This document shows, in pieces, positions 23,150 to 34,420 of a DNA stretch of 64,000 nucleotides. This DNA is from Pyronema omphalodes (taxonomy: Eukaryota; Ascomycota; Pezizomycetes; Pezizales; Pyronemataceae): the NCBI GenBank assembly GCA_024516155.1, contig JAJJXM010000047.1, forward strand, positions 310,001 to 374,000, in the 5' to 3' direction. The notes under the pieces are model-generated. The model did not search any database, had not been told where the DNA came from, and saw only the letters and a program-made list of their open reading frames with translations. Position 1 is the first letter of the stretch; the number at the start of each line of letters is the position of its first letter. The position numbers were made by a program, and so were the translations under genes.

Positions 23150-24760
23150 ATGACAACAACACTCGCAATCATGATCCGCCGGAGTCCTGTTAGATTTCTA
23201 TTACTTCTTTTAATTCCAGTTATATACCTCCTACACAGCCATAATCAGCTACAACTACCATCGTTAAAGAGGGTCAAGTTTGTTGGAGAAAGCGGTCTCT
23301 TCAGGAAGGATATCCAGCAAGCTCCGTTAACAAACAATCTCGTCGCTCAGAATGAGGGTATCAGTAGAGGTACCATATACTTCCATTTGCTGACCGGCAA
23401 TGATTCCGATCTGAGCTCAGCTTGCTAACCATTGGGTGTTTCCGTAGGACCCTGGATTCTTGACCCCCCACTACCGTCTAAATTCACCACCGACGAAATA
23501 ACCCTACGCTTCAAATGTCTCTGGAACCCGGATGACCTCTGTCCTAAGCGCTACATCGTCGTCCTCCGGGGTCCGACAATCTACTCACCACCTCTCGGAG
23601 CTATCAAACAAGACCTGTCTGACCCAACCGTTGTCACCATCAAAGTACAAGTTCCCGAACCCGGACACTACGAGCTATTCGCCTGGCCCGACTTTGAAGC
23701 ATGTCCCAAGTACTGGCGCGACAACATGAAGTACCCCATGAACCGTGGACAAGTAATGGGAACTCCCGCGCGAGTTACCGTCACTGGATCACCCAAGGTT
23801 GTAGATTCTTTGGAACCCTGCAACTTAGACCACACTGAAGCAAACGGGAGATCACACGGACGCTGGATAGCAAAAAACGCACTTCAGACTGAATACCGAA
23901 CTTCAGAATGGGCTTCAAGTTTCCCGGAAAAACAGGAATACATCTACCAGCCTTATAAATGCAAGCGACCTCACTACACTGCCAAGATGCTAGACGATAC
24001 AAAGACTGTTTCTCATATTTTATTCATTGGTGATTCGGTCCTTCGAGGTGCTTTCTGCTCTCAGATTTGGCCTGCTCTCTCAGCAAGTGGAATTGCAGAT
24101 GGCCCTTGCAAGTTTATTAATGACGCAACTCTTTACCATGCCGCTCCTAAGGATATGGAATACAAAACTCCTGATGGAAGAACTATCAAACTCAGCTTTA
24201 GATTCGTGGATGACCACCCGGTTGAAAAGCTTCCCAAGTTGGAGGATCCGGCTAGTTTGGAACACGTACCAGGAACTCCTAGTCACATCGTTACTAACCT
24301 TGGACTCTGGCTTGCACCATTCACAATTTCACAGTACGAGAGTACTGTCAAAACCTTCCTTGAGAAACTTCATGAGCTTTACCCCGCTGCAACAATGATC
24401 TGGAGAACAACTACGGATGTTGCACCGATGATTCAGTGTTTCTCTGATAAGGGAATGACGAGATCTACTATCTTTGAGCAAAGAGAGGTTTCGTTTGATA
24501 TTGTGGAGGAAATGAAGAAGAAGGGTGTTAATATGTTTGTGGTCGATGCATACACTATGACTGCTACTAGACCTGATACTGCGAATGATGGAAGACATTG
24601 GGTTATTGAAAGTCCGGATGAGATGAAGTGGTTACCGACTTCTAGACCGGCGGCGGCAGAGGCGGAGAAGGCTGTGCTTGATGGTGTTTTTGATATTATT
24701 GTACAGGATGATTTGGTGAAGAGGAAGAGGAGATTGGGGGTGGAGACAGAGACGGAGTAG
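23150..24760 (+). CDS. Type II membrane PC-esterase/GDSL-like protein
   Basis: Exons 23150-23369 and 23448-24760 give 510 aa; intron 78 nt with branch GCTAAC. A second in-frame ATG at 23171 (MIRRSPVRFLLLLLIP) may be the real start, since the signal-anchor helix begins there. After the single N-terminal membrane segment comes an Ig/filamin-like beta region (FTTDEITLRFKCLW through VPEPGHYELFAWPDFEACP). Then follows a catalytic domain with HILFIGDSVLRGAFC (GDS serine) and NDGRHW (D-x-x-H pair), the hallmark of PC-esterase / NXPE / plant TBL-type polysaccharide O-acetyl-transfer enzymes. A Golgi-lumenal role modifying glycans is likely by family, but donor and acceptor are unknown. The C-terminus is highly charged. 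Confidence 0.82.
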
Positions 24761-25783
24761 AGGGGGGTATATTGATGTGGATGTGGATATAGTGGGCCTA
24801 GGCAACGCCCGGGAAACACTTGGGCAACGCTTGGACAACGCCTGGGAAATGTATAGGAAATACGTGGGAAATACTACATGGGAAATGTTAAGCCAACACT
24901 TATATAATGTGATGTATTTGTTTTTTTGTCTCTATTTTTTTTCATGGGATTTGAATTTCTATAGGTCTATATTATCGGAGTTATGTTTTTTTTTTTTTTT
25001 TTGTATATGAGATCTTACAATGTATACCGTTCTGAACTTTCTTTGATTTTTTTTTTTTTGATTTTTTTTTGCAATCTTTCAGTCTTGGAATCTTTCGTAA
25101 GTGGGGGACAAGAAAAGTTATATATGGTACTTATACTCTTACTCTTACTATTACTAAATGTACCACGTACGGTACGGTACGGTACGGAAATGTGGGATGT
25201 GGGATGTCAGATCATATCATGTCATATCGTATCGTGTCATATCGTATCGTGATATCTTGTATCAGATCACGCATACTACACCACATCACATCATTTATAT
25301 GTAACGCAGTTCATGGAATCAATATTTGGTATGCTGTATATATACTACTGATATATTGATATACTGAATCATCGGATGACTCTGGGCTTTGGAACTTTGG
25401 GACTCTGGGCTTGGGGCTTGGGATGTGGATGTGGATGGATGAAGAGGGGGATGGAAGGGGATGGGGATGGGGATGTGGAGAGGTGGAAGTGGAAGTGAAG
25501 GGGATGTAGATGTGAAGGGGGGATGTGGAGGTGGAGGGTGTGGAGGGGGGGATGCGGGATGGAGAGGGATGGGGATGGAGGGGGATGGAGGGATGGAGAG
25601 GTGGAGGGGATGGAGAGGGATATGTGGAGAGGGTGTGGTTTGTGTACTAGATCGATTGTGTTCTATGTTCTGTGTAATGTATCACACTATTACTCTGTGC
25701 TCTGTGATTTGTGATTTTTACTCAGTGTACTAGATCGACTGTGTTCTGTATTCTGTGTTCTGTATTCTGTGTAATGTATCACA
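24761..25783. other. Intergenic, low complexity
   Basis: T-rich 3' flank (24915-25075), ATCGTGTCAT iterations (25205-25255) and a GGGGATGGA purine-rich stretch (25415-25635). No gene. Confidence 0.55.
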
Positions 25784-26068
25784 CTATTACTCTATTACTC
25801 TATTACTCTATTACTCTATTACTCTATTACTCTATTACTCTATTACTCTATTACTCTATTACTCTATTACTCTATTACTCTGTGTACTGTGTTCTGTGTA
25901 CTGTGATTTGTGATTTTTACTCTGTGTAATAGATCGATTGTGTTATGTATTCTGTGCTCTGTGTTCTGTGATTTTTACTCTGTACAATAGATCGACTGTG
26001 TTATGTATTCTGTGCTCTGTGTTCTGTGATTTTTACTCTGTGTAATAGATCGACTGTGTTCTGTGCTC
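25649..26068. repeat. Approx. 59-83-bp higher-order repeat (TAGATCGAYTGTGTT)
   Basis: The block TAGATCGA(C/T)TGTGTT recurs at about 25648, 25731, 25930, 25988 and 26047. Each copy is followed by TTCTGTG words and TTTTTACTC. The last spacings are 59 bp. The 199-bp gap between the second and third copies is due to the 8-bp array inside it. Confidence 0.85.
25784..25881. repeat. 8-bp tandem array (TATTACTC)n
   Basis: About twelve near-perfect copies of TATTACTC, nested inside one copy of the longer repeat that spans 25649-26068. Confidence 0.96.
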
Positions 26069-26171
26069 TCTTTAAGTTGAGTTGAGTTGAGTTGAGCTGA
26101 TTTTGGTATTTAAAGTTTTGGTATTTGAAGTTTTGGAAGTCGGGGTACGTTAGGTGCTTTGGTTATTCCGG

Positions 26172-26493
26172 GTAGGTTTTGTAGGTTTTGTAGGTTTTGT
26201 AGGTTTTGTAGGTTTTATAGGTTTTGTAGGTTTTGTAGGTTTTGTAGGTTTTGTAGGTTTTGTAGGGTTTGTAGGTTTTGTAGGTTTTGTAGGTTTTGTA
26301 GGTTGAGTAGGTTTTGTAGGTTGAGTAGGTTTTGTAGGTTGAGTAGGTTGAGTAGGTTGAGTAGGTTGAGTAGGTTGAGTAGGTTGAGTAGGTTGAGTAG
26401 GTTGAGTAGGTTTTGTAGGTTGAGTAGGTTGAGTAGGTTGAGTAGGTTGAGTAGGTTGAGTAGGTTGAGTAGGTTGAGTAGGTTGAGTAGGTT
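26172..26493. repeat. 9-bp array GTAGGTTTT / GTAGGTTGA
   Basis: About 36 units of 9 bp. The left block is GTAGGTTTT, the middle alternates with GTAGGTTGA, and the right block is nearly all GTAGGTTGA. Two unit variants spread in separate blocks suggest separate amplification events. The period makes long artificial open frames on both strands. Confidence 0.96.
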
Positions 26494-27565
26494 TAGATTG
26501 AGGTTAGGTTGTCGATATGTGAGATAAAATATATCTGAAGTATCTGAACTGTAAAAAGTACGGATATTTGGGATAAAGACATATGAACTGAAGACATAGG
26601 AACCCCCCCACCCCAAAAAGTACCCGAACTACAGGCATCTAACCAAATATTGTAACCCCCCTCCCCTAAGAAAAAAAGTATCGTAACTCCAAGAAAACAT
26701 ATGAGCACGAAGAAAAACATCAGAACCATAAAAAGCACCCGAACCACAGGCATCTAACCAAGTATCTAACCAAGTATCTCAACCGCAAAAAAAAAAAAAT
26801 CATACAAACCATAAAACATCATCACACAGCATAAGTTCATAGTATAGTATAGATGATATCACAGTAACGACGGATCGAGACTCCAGACATCCAGACTCCA
26901 GTCCCCAGAGATGAGATGAAGATTGATTGTAGCACAAGCATGAGCATAAGCATAAGCAGAAGAACACCCAGTGATAACCAGTTGATAACTAGGGAGTATA
27001 ATGATTATGATACAGTTCATAATGTATGAAGAGCATATGTGTGTATAAACAACTCAACACAACACAACACAACACAACCAGTAGCATAGCATCGACATCA
27101 ACACCAACATCAACATCAACATCAACATCAACATCGACATCGACATCAACATCAACGGAAGCAGGATTTCAATCCTGCGTCATGCGTCATGCGTCATGCG
27201 TGATCACTTGCACACAATGATTGGCTCAAAAACAAAAAAGAACAGGCAAATTGAAAGTCACCAAAGAACCAAAGACCTCAAGATATGTAAAAAAGTATGC
27301 ATAAATTTTTATCAGCATACCCAGACTACTCTTGCTATTGATATAGAAAAAAACACAAAAAGAAGAAACAAAAAAAAAAAACACACAAGAAATTTCGAAA
27401 CCAATCGGCGCCATCTCTACAAACAGCGTATAGAACTTTAAAACCGGCGCCCTTTACCATCTACAGACTGGTTATAGAACTAATCAACCCCTCTCTTCCC
27501 CTTCTCTCCTCCCCTCCCCTCCCCTCCCCTCCCCTTCTCTCCTCCGCCCATAGGTCATTCGTTCC
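26494..27565. other. Intergenic
   Basis: Includes ACTGAAGACATA and CCGAACCACAGGCATCTAACCAA repeats (26580-26760), AACAC iterations (27055-27078), ATCAAC iterations (27095-27157), a perfect 18-bp palindromic hairpin GCAGGATTTCAATCCTGC-type (about 27162-27179) and CCCCT repeats (27505-27535). No gene. Confidence 0.5.
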
Positions 27566-29162
27566 CTATGACCATTTCTGCACCACCACAGCATTAATCA
27601 ATCCCGCCTCCTTGAGCGTCTGCTCCATTTCCTTCAACTCCTTGATAGGAAAAGTAGTTTGAAGAACATAAGCCCTGCTCCTAGAAGCCGGGCTAGATGC
27701 ATTAACGAAATCATAGACATCTCTGATAGTATGAGTATGATTGAATCTAGAAACAAGTCTTGTTCCGTCTCCCAGTCTGATCTGGATGTTAGTAGTAGGA
27801 CTCGCCGCGTCAACGGTGACAGTAGGAGTTTGAGGGGCAGCAGCAGCGGCGGCGGGAGCGGCAGCAGGTTGAGGAGCAATAGCCTCCTCGAGTGATGTTC
27901 CAGGTACAATAGAACCGAGACGGTTTCCTTGTCCTGAGAATGGCACAAACTTCTTCTTGGGAGGAATGTAGTCCTCATCCATGCGCTTGTAGACGCTTAC
28001 ATCGGCGGGCTGGCCAGGCTCAACGTTCATGATGCTAAGAGGAGCGCGGCCGGCTTCAATGGCCTCTAGGATTTCCCGATTGACAGGGTCGTCGTAACGC
28101 ATTAATGGTCCGTCCTCAACACTGAAACCGTTGCGCCAGAAGGTGAGACTGCGGGAGACTGGCTCGCGGGTGGGAGCTACAGGAGCGGGGCGAGTGCTCG
28201 GAACGGGAACGGAGGCGGCGGTGTCGCTTCCGAGGGTTTGGCCGGAGCCAGAGAATCTGGACGGGGGAGCTGCGGTATCTTCTTGTGGCGCGCGACGTCC
28301 TCCTCTAGATGATCATTAGCGGTGCTGGGAAATAGCAATTGGGGATATTTACTCTGCGGCAGCACGCTTGAGAATGTCCTGAATCAAATCCCGTCCACCA
28401 GCACCGGCACCGGCTCCGGAATTACGGCCGGGGTCTTGTACAGCCAGGCCACTATTATAGGTATCAGTAATGTAGCTCATGGTACTTAACAAAGGTTGTA
28501 AGGAACTCACGATTTCTCTCCGCCGGCAAATAGGTCTCGTCTCCGATCCTTCTCGTCTTCTTCTTCGGAGTCTTCATCACGAGAGCTACTTAAATCTCCC
28601 AGAGTGCGAATCTGGGCGCCGCGGGAGCTTCAATAAGTTAGATCAAGAATTGCTACAAGAAGTGGAAAGATATACCCAGTCTGCTTCTTAGGCTGGGGTT
28701 TAGCTGAACTTGCAGAAGAAGAGGAAGCTGCTGCTGCAGGAGCTTGCTGCCGCGATGATCCAGGCTGTGTGTAGACATCATCCTCATCGGCTTCATCTTC
28801 TCTATCTCCACCGGCCATATCGGTATCAGGGTCTTGGTTGTCGAAATACTGCTGGGTAGCAAGCTATATTTAAAAGTCAGCTTGCTCCGAGATACCGCGC
28901 GACATCGATACGTGACGCGGGGTTCAGATGCGGGGCTGTAGTTACCTGTAAGTTCCAGTTGGAAGCTTCAAGCAGATGGCGGGCCTGCATTTCAATCGCG
29001 TCAGTATAACAGTTTTACCACAATCTTGCACAGACACTTCTTCTTATTCCCCAAGAACTAGAAAGCAAAAAAAAAGAAAAAAAAAAAACTTACTGTTGGG
29101 ATGTCAGCTCCGGTAACCATGCAGAAATCTCCAATGCTCGCTTCTTTTTCCTGGTCGGCCAT
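27566..29162 (-). CDS. SHP1: Cdc48/p97 cofactor Shp1 (p47, UBX protein)
   Basis: Adaptor that links the AAA-ATPase Cdc48 to ubiquitinated cargo in membrane fusion, autophagy and PP1 regulation. Exons 29162-29094, 28984-28946, 28863-28676, 28627-28511, 28451-28353 and 28304-27566 give 416 aa. The start MADQEKEASIGDFCMVTGAD begins the UBA domain, which runs through RHLLEASNWNLQ and LATQQYFDN. A disordered acidic/Ser-Ala region follows. FSGSGQTLG and FSGQGNRLG are the two SHP boxes that bind Cdc48. Between them lies the SEP domain (TFWRNGFSVEDGPL, RYDDPVNREILEAIEAGRAPLSI). The C-terminal UBX domain (TTNIQIRLGDGTRLVSRFN to the end) has TFPIKEL where the FPR loop is expected. All five introns preserve family alignment. 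Confidence 0.93.
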
Positions 29163-29862
29163 TGTAGTGGATGCTTGAGAGCTCGGTTGGTAAGTAGTGC
29201 GAAGGTGCGGGGTGAGTATGAGCGTTCGTAGAAGCTTGTGGAGAAGAAGCTGATTCTATTGTATCGAGGTGATGGAATTGATGGAAGCAAAATTCGAAGC
29301 TCTGTAGTGGCGATGCCGGAGTTCGTGAAGGTCTGAGTCGTCGGCACGCCTTGTGTCCAAACAAAGTGTAAGGTGACCGAAACACCCAGAAACATAGCTT
29401 CCCCACAAACCCTTACCCACGAAATTAACTTCACAGCGCTATCACTCGCATTGAATGAGCATAACTCTAATACAAAGCCGCGCGCATGAAAGTATAATCT
29501 GCCGGCAAAGTATGTTCTTCATTAACTTTAAATATAAAGAAAACTCTTTGACTCAGAATAATACGTGCGCAAGGGACATCGTTCCACAGAGTAGTGGTAT
29601 GTTTAACGCAGGGTTGATTTGCGCCGAGAAAGTTTCGAAGGGTTGAAGTATTGAAATTACACACAATTGACTCCATGCAACTTACTGGGGTTGATAGTAT
29701 TGATATCCAGATTTCTCAGGCCTTTATATAACAATACGTATCATGATAAACCGAGCCGTATTTTGGGCTACCGATTAACAATAGACGTAAAGGGGAAAAA
29801 AACGGCAGGCAAAATGTCCGCCGATTCTACAAGCAAAAGAGTCGAAGTAAAACAAAAGAGAA
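29163..29862. other. Intergenic
   Basis: SHP1 promoter side. The open frame 29406-29104 (minus) overlaps SHP1 exon 1 and its 5' flank; it is not a gene. Confidence 0.5.
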
Positions 29863-29935
29863 AGCCCCACGCGGGGGTCGAACCCGCAACCTTCAGATTA
29901 AGAGTCTGACGCTCTACCGATTGAGCTAGCGAGGC
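29863..29935 (-). tRNA. tRNA-Lys (anticodon CTT)
   Basis: Intronless 73-nt tRNA including the discriminator. Acceptor stem GCCTCGC/GTGGGGC, D arm GCTC-AATCGGTA-GAGC, anticodon stem TCAGA/TCTGA with loop CTCTTAA (anticodon CTT), T arm GCGGG-TTCGACC-CCCGC. Confidence 0.96.
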
Positions 29936-30310
29936 TTCTTATATGGTAGACAGCTAGTGTTGTCATTACAAAGCATAATTTACCCAGCATCTTCGCCTCA
30001 ATTTAGAAAATTACTCGAAAGTACTACCCATTTGCTCCTAGAGAGCAATTGCGTCCCTACCTTGCAACAGAATCGTGTTCATGGCTGTCAGAAACCCATG
30101 AAGCGCCCAAGATTCAAGAATCAAGGTGTCAGCTCTATCGAGGCTTATCAACTTTTAGCGCGGGGCGGATAATTTTTAGCTTCGTCACGTGGTGTCTAAA
30201 CTTTTGGGAATGCTCATCCCGCCAGGACCGCCGTCAATCCGGAGGTTGCAGTGAGGTTTGCAAATTGAGAAAGACAACGCCGACGTTCAACTACGCGATA
30301 GAGCATAGCA
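29936..30310. promoter_or_regulatory. OXA1 upstream region
   Basis: 375 bp between tRNA-Lys and the OXA1 start, with no competing open frame; presumed promoter. No element can be named with confidence. Confidence 0.35.
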
Positions 30311-31811
30311 ATGCTTGTTTCCAAGGTTCTGCGCCGGAGCGCGCTTCCCATTTCTGCTTTGCGACCTGTTGCGGCGATTCCTAAGGCAAGAGCTCTACAT
30401 GTTGCCTCGGGATCTAAGGTATGTTGTTGCTTCACCACCACCACCCCGCGATCGAGATTAAGGCGCTGATGTTGGGAATTTTTCTAGTTGAGACCTTCGC
30501 CTGTCTCTCTTGCAAAGACCAGGTTTACTCCTTCTTTGTCCGCCATTCGTTTCAACTCTACTTCCTCCTCCGCAACCCCCGCCGCCGCTGCCGCCGCTAC
30601 CTCCTCCGCCCCCGCTGAACCTGTCTCTGACCCTAACATCCTCAATGACATTATCGACTCTGCTGCTCCGGCGCTCAGCCCTCTTTCTCCTGACCAGATG
30701 GGCTACCTGAAGTCTTTGGGTATTGACTTTGGTTGGGGAATTTCTTCCTGCATCCAGACTCTTCTCGAGACGGTTCACAACTTTAGTCATCTTCCCTGGT
30801 GGGCTACTGTGTTGGCTACTGTGTTGGCCGTTCGTGCTGCACAGTTCCCTCTCTACCTTAAGCAGTCCGACACCAATGCTAAGATGAAGGAGATTGGACC
30901 CGCGCTTACTCCTCTTACCAACCAAATGAAATTGGCACAGCAGAAGGGTGATATGCAGGGAATGTTGAATGCTAGAAGTGAGATTCAGAGATATTTGAAG
31001 GTTTCTGGAATCCAGAGGAAGTGGCTTTTCCTTCCCTTGACTCAGATTCCCGTGTACTACGGTTTCTTCAAGAACTTCCGGGAGATGTCAGACATTCCCG
31101 TTCCTCAGTTGGTACATGACGGTATCTTGTGGTTCCAGGACCTTTCCGTTCAGGACCCCTACTATATCCTCCCGGCTCTTTCTTCCGCATTCATTGCTAT
31201 GAACTTGAAGGCTGCTGGTCAACAGAACAACAACTTTGCCGTCAGTGTACAGACTGCTTTGATGATTGCTCTCCCTACTATTTCGTTTGTTATTACCTGT
31301 TCATGGCCTGCATTGATTACTTTCTACTTCATGTTGAGTTCCATGGTTGCCTATGGACAGACCAAGATGTTCAACAACCCGAGCTTCCGTAAGATGTTTG
31401 GTCTTTACCCTTTGCCTGAGGTTTCCATTAACCCTCTTGCTCCTACTACCCCTAACACCATTAATGGAACTATCAACAATGCCTCTGAGGCTCCTCAGCA
31501 GATTGGTGGCAAGGGAAGCTTTTTGGATAAGATTACTGGTGGTAAGGGTGGATGGCAGGACAAGTTGACTGGAAAGCTTGACTCCAGTGACGCTGCTATC
31601 AGTGTTAAGGGACTTTTCGAGAAGGTTCGTGTTGTATTCTTTTTCTCTCTGTATCTTGAAATTTCTTTTGCTAACCGGTCATTAGAACTCTGCAAAGCAG
31701 AAGGAGCGTGAGCATAAGCTTTACGAGGAGCGAAGAAAGGCAAAGCTTGCAGAGCAGCAGAAGGCCGAGGAGCTTGCTCGTGAGCGTAGACGCAGAATGC
31801 AGCAACACTAG
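30311..31811 (+). CDS. OXA1: Mitochondrial inner-membrane insertase Oxa1
   Basis: YidC/Oxa1/Alb3 insertase that puts mitochondrially made and some imported proteins into the inner membrane. Exons 30311-30418, 30488-31624 and 31686-31811 give 456 aa. Exon 1 plus the start of exon 2 is an Arg/Ser/Ala-rich presequence (MLVSKVLRRSALPISALRP). The conserved region begins at LGIDFGWGISSCIQTLLE and includes HLPWWATVLATVLAVRAAQFPLY, the amphipathic KMKEIGPALTPL loop, and LTQIPVYYGFFKNFREM; five hydrophobic segments can be traced. The last exon supplies a lysine/arginine-rich coiled-coil tail (AKQKEREHKLYEERRKAKLA), which in Oxa1 contacts the mitoribosome. Length and architecture are normal for the family. 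Confidence 0.94.
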
Positions 31812-32172
31812 AAGAAGTCGAATGTATTAGGGGTGGGAGGTGAGAAGTGAGGGGATAGGTAGATATCTACTGTCTATATAGAAGGATGTGACGGTTTCTG
31901 GTATGTGTAAAATATTCTCATATATCGTGTGGGTTATGGTTATGGCTTTCTTGGGGCGCATTATCAATGTATCATAGTTTAAACAAAACAAAAAAGCTGA
32001 ATTTCTCCTTGCAAAAAAAAAAAAAAAAAACATTCAACATTCATTCATTATGTAGTTTAGGCGTACTGTAGAAGATATTGGTATCGCATAAAAAAAAGCC
32101 CCCCCCCCCCCTTCAAATGTAGTATTCTCCCCCGATAGTGTCTAACCATCCACCTCATTATACCCTAACCCC
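31812..32172. terminator. Shared 3' region of OXA1 and MIM1
   Basis: About 360 bp between the two convergent stop codons. It holds A-run and C-run tracts (32013-32030 and 32099-32111) and probably both polyadenylation regions; no discrete signal identified. Confidence 0.4.
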
Positions 32173-32549
32173 CTATTCCAAGCTCGTCAAATCATCAAGT
32201 CTTCCCGCGCTGAACCCTTTGCTCTCCCGTCCCTCGATTCCAGGCCCAACAGCTCTACTCCTCGCCGTGATTCTATGTGCCGGAAACACCTGAAGCTTTA
32301 TTAGCCATGACCTACATCGTTATTTCATAGACAACATACACGCTGAGTTCCCCAGCCCCATCGGAACGCGATCTCATGAGCAAACAGCTCCCCGAATCCA
32401 AGCATCAAACCATTGATGAACGGTAGAACTAGGTTGATGGCAGCTGTACGGAGTAACGTGAATGCTGTCGGCGGATTGTATAGTATCACCGGGGAGGAAG
32501 GGCGTTCGATATTCTCTGGGGATGCGCCGGGACTCGGTGGGGTGGACAT
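32173..32549 (-). CDS. MIM1: Mitochondrial import protein Mim1 (Tom13)
   Basis: Outer-membrane protein of the MIM complex, which inserts single- and multi-span alpha-helical proteins and helps TOM assembly. Exons 32549-32340 and 32289-32173 give 108 aa; the 50-nt intron has donor GTATGT. Diagnostic is the single membrane segment AINLVLPFINGLMLGFGELF with its GxxxG packing motif (GLMLG), followed by AHEIAFRWGWGTQRVFP across the splice junction. The N-terminus is short, Pro/Ser-rich and cytosolic; the C-terminus is variable and basic. The ATG at 32549 gives a family-typical N-terminal length. Confidence 0.92.
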
Positions 32550-33457
32550 GATTTGGTGGTGATGCTGGGTTGATTGAGGGGTGTTGGGTGGTGGTGGGGT
32601 GAAGGCGGTGACGTAGTCGCGTTGTAGGGGAGGGGAGGTGTTGGAAACGGTGGAGTTCTCCGTGAGGAAGTGCAGAATGGGGAAATCACAAAGCGGATTT
32701 TGTTACTACATACTTTAAACTGCGGATGGACAGATCTTGCAATAATGGTGTGTGTAGAGGTTAAAAACTCTAGAACTTGTTTGGTAAATTCTGTGAATAT
32801 CAACTACAAGTTTTTGGATCCCCCCACTCCCCCCACTTCCCCCACACCCCACCGCCTCATCTTTGCCACTGATGAAGAGCAGCGAAGGCGAAGCTCTTCT
32901 GATCTGATACCAGATTGTGATTGCCAATTGGTTGCTTCTTCGCTGAACGCTGCAACTTCTTGGAATTCATAACCATAGCCAGACCCGCTAACTAAGGAGT
33001 ATCCGCCGCCGTGTTCCCTCAAAAAAAGTGATCCTCAAATACTGATTTGTATATCTTCTTCTTCTTCTTCTTCGTCTTCTTCTTCTACAAATACCGCGTG
33101 GAGATTCTCCTCCCTACCATCAAGTATTTCTTCTTAAAAAAACACGGCAAAATTCGCTGCCGATTACTTTTGTCTATCCATACCCATCCAATATAAACCG
33201 GCCCCACCCCGCGTGGCGCTGTTAACCCATTCGTCTATTCTACCCAACATTTCCACTACCGCCCGCAACGCTACCATCCGACTCCCAACAACCAACCTTC
33301 GAAGCCCGAAGCCAGAAGTCAGAACACAGAACACAGAACCAAGAACACAGAACCAAGAACACAGAACCAAGAACACACAACTCAACTCAACTCCACGAAC
33401 AACCCACCCCACCTTCAACACGCAACCTCAAACGTTTCAACAACAATCCACCCCACA
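32550..33457. other. Intergenic
   Basis: Between divergent MIM1 and the Q-rich gene. Contains a CTT triplet tract (33056-33086) and ACACAGAACCAAGA direct repeats (33322-33375) just upstream of 33458. No gene. Confidence 0.5.
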
Positions 33458-34420
33458 ATGTCTACACCCCCCGAACGCGATCCTTCCATCAATCCCCCCC
33501 GCGAACCCTTCTTCCACACCGTCCGCCGCTTTAGCGACCAACACTTCAGTTCCCTTCTGCACTCATTAATCGGGCTTCCTAGCTCTATTTCACCACCGGC
33601 GACTTCTGGATGGATCGACGAGGAGGATAGGAACATGCGTGGGGGTTTGGGATCCCTGGGAACCCTGGGAGCCCGTGGTAATCCTCAAAGTACTGCGCGC
33701 GCCGACACAAACTCCGACAAGACCACCACCACCACCGCCACCACCACCGCCGCCGCAGCACCACCACCAGCAGCAAACCCCCAAAATCAAACATCGAAAT
33801 GCGAAATGATATCCTTTGAGATTCCCTCGCCGTTTGAGGTTTTGAAAACTGTGGAGCAGGCACATACTGAGATCTTTAGATCGCTTATGGCCCCTGCTTC
33901 TGGCGGGTTTAGGTTTCATCAGCAGCAGCAACAGCAGCAACAACAGCAACAGCAACAGACGGAGTTGGATTATTATGATTTTTTTGAGAGGCAGGTTAGG
34001 AGGGGGAATATGGGACGGCAGAGACAGGAGGAACGGGAGGGCACAGCGGATTTGAAGATGTTGCAGTCACAGTCAATGTCACAGTCGCAGTTACAGTTAC
34101 AGTCGCAGTCGCAGTCACAGTCACAGTCACAGTTTTCAGAAACCACCCAGAATACACAGACAATGCAGACAATGCAGACAATGCAATCTCTCCACCCCAC
34201 CCACCAAGAATCCCCAACATCAACAACACACAACCAAGGAAAACGAATCATCGAAACCTACTCGGAAACAAGAACCATAACTGATTCCTCGGGGGTTACG
34301 AAGACTAGACAAGTTGAGGTACGACGGTTTTCGGATGGGAGTGAGGAGAGGAAGGAACGTGAACGGACTACGCTGCCGGATATGCCTGCTGGCGATTGTG
34401 GGAGGATTACGGAGGTTTAG
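33458..34420 (+). CDS. Gln-rich hypothetical protein
   Basis: Uninterrupted 320-codon frame; I do not recognise the family. The N-terminal segment (REPFFHTVRRFSDQHFSSLLHSLIG) looks like a real amphipathic region. It is followed by a Thr/Ala/Pro tract, a second conserved-looking segment (EMISFEIPSPFEVLKTVEQAH), a 13-residue Gln run, and a QSQSQLQLQ dipeptide tract (about residues 205-225). The C-terminal about 60 residues are non-repetitive (RIIETYSETRTITDSSGVTK onward, RQVEVRRFSDGSEER). The first ATG of the frame is used, in context CACAATGTC. The non-repetitive ends and lack of stops through mixed sequence argue that it is coding; the Q tracts are trinucleotide-repeat products. Function unknown. 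Confidence 0.7.
   Translation: MSTPPERDPSINPPREPFFHTVRRFSDQHFSSLLHSLIGLPSSISPPATSGWIDEEDRNMRGGLGSLGTLGARGNPQSTARADTNSDKTTTTTATTTAAAAPPPAANPQNQTSKCEMISFEIPSPFEVLKTVEQAHTEIFRSLMAPASGGFRFHQQQQQQQQQQQQQTELDYYDFFERQVRRGNMGRQRQEEREGTADLKMLQSQSMSQSQLQLQSQSQSQSQSQFSETTQNTQTMQTMQTMQSLHPTHQESPTSTTHNQGKRIIETYSETRTITDSSGVTKTRQVEVRRFSDGSEERKERERTTLPDMPAGDCGRITEV

Noticed and set aside
26172..26493. CRISPR-like or leucine-rich-repeat gene (NLLNLL frame)
   Set aside because: Contiguous 9-bp units without spacers; eukaryotic context.
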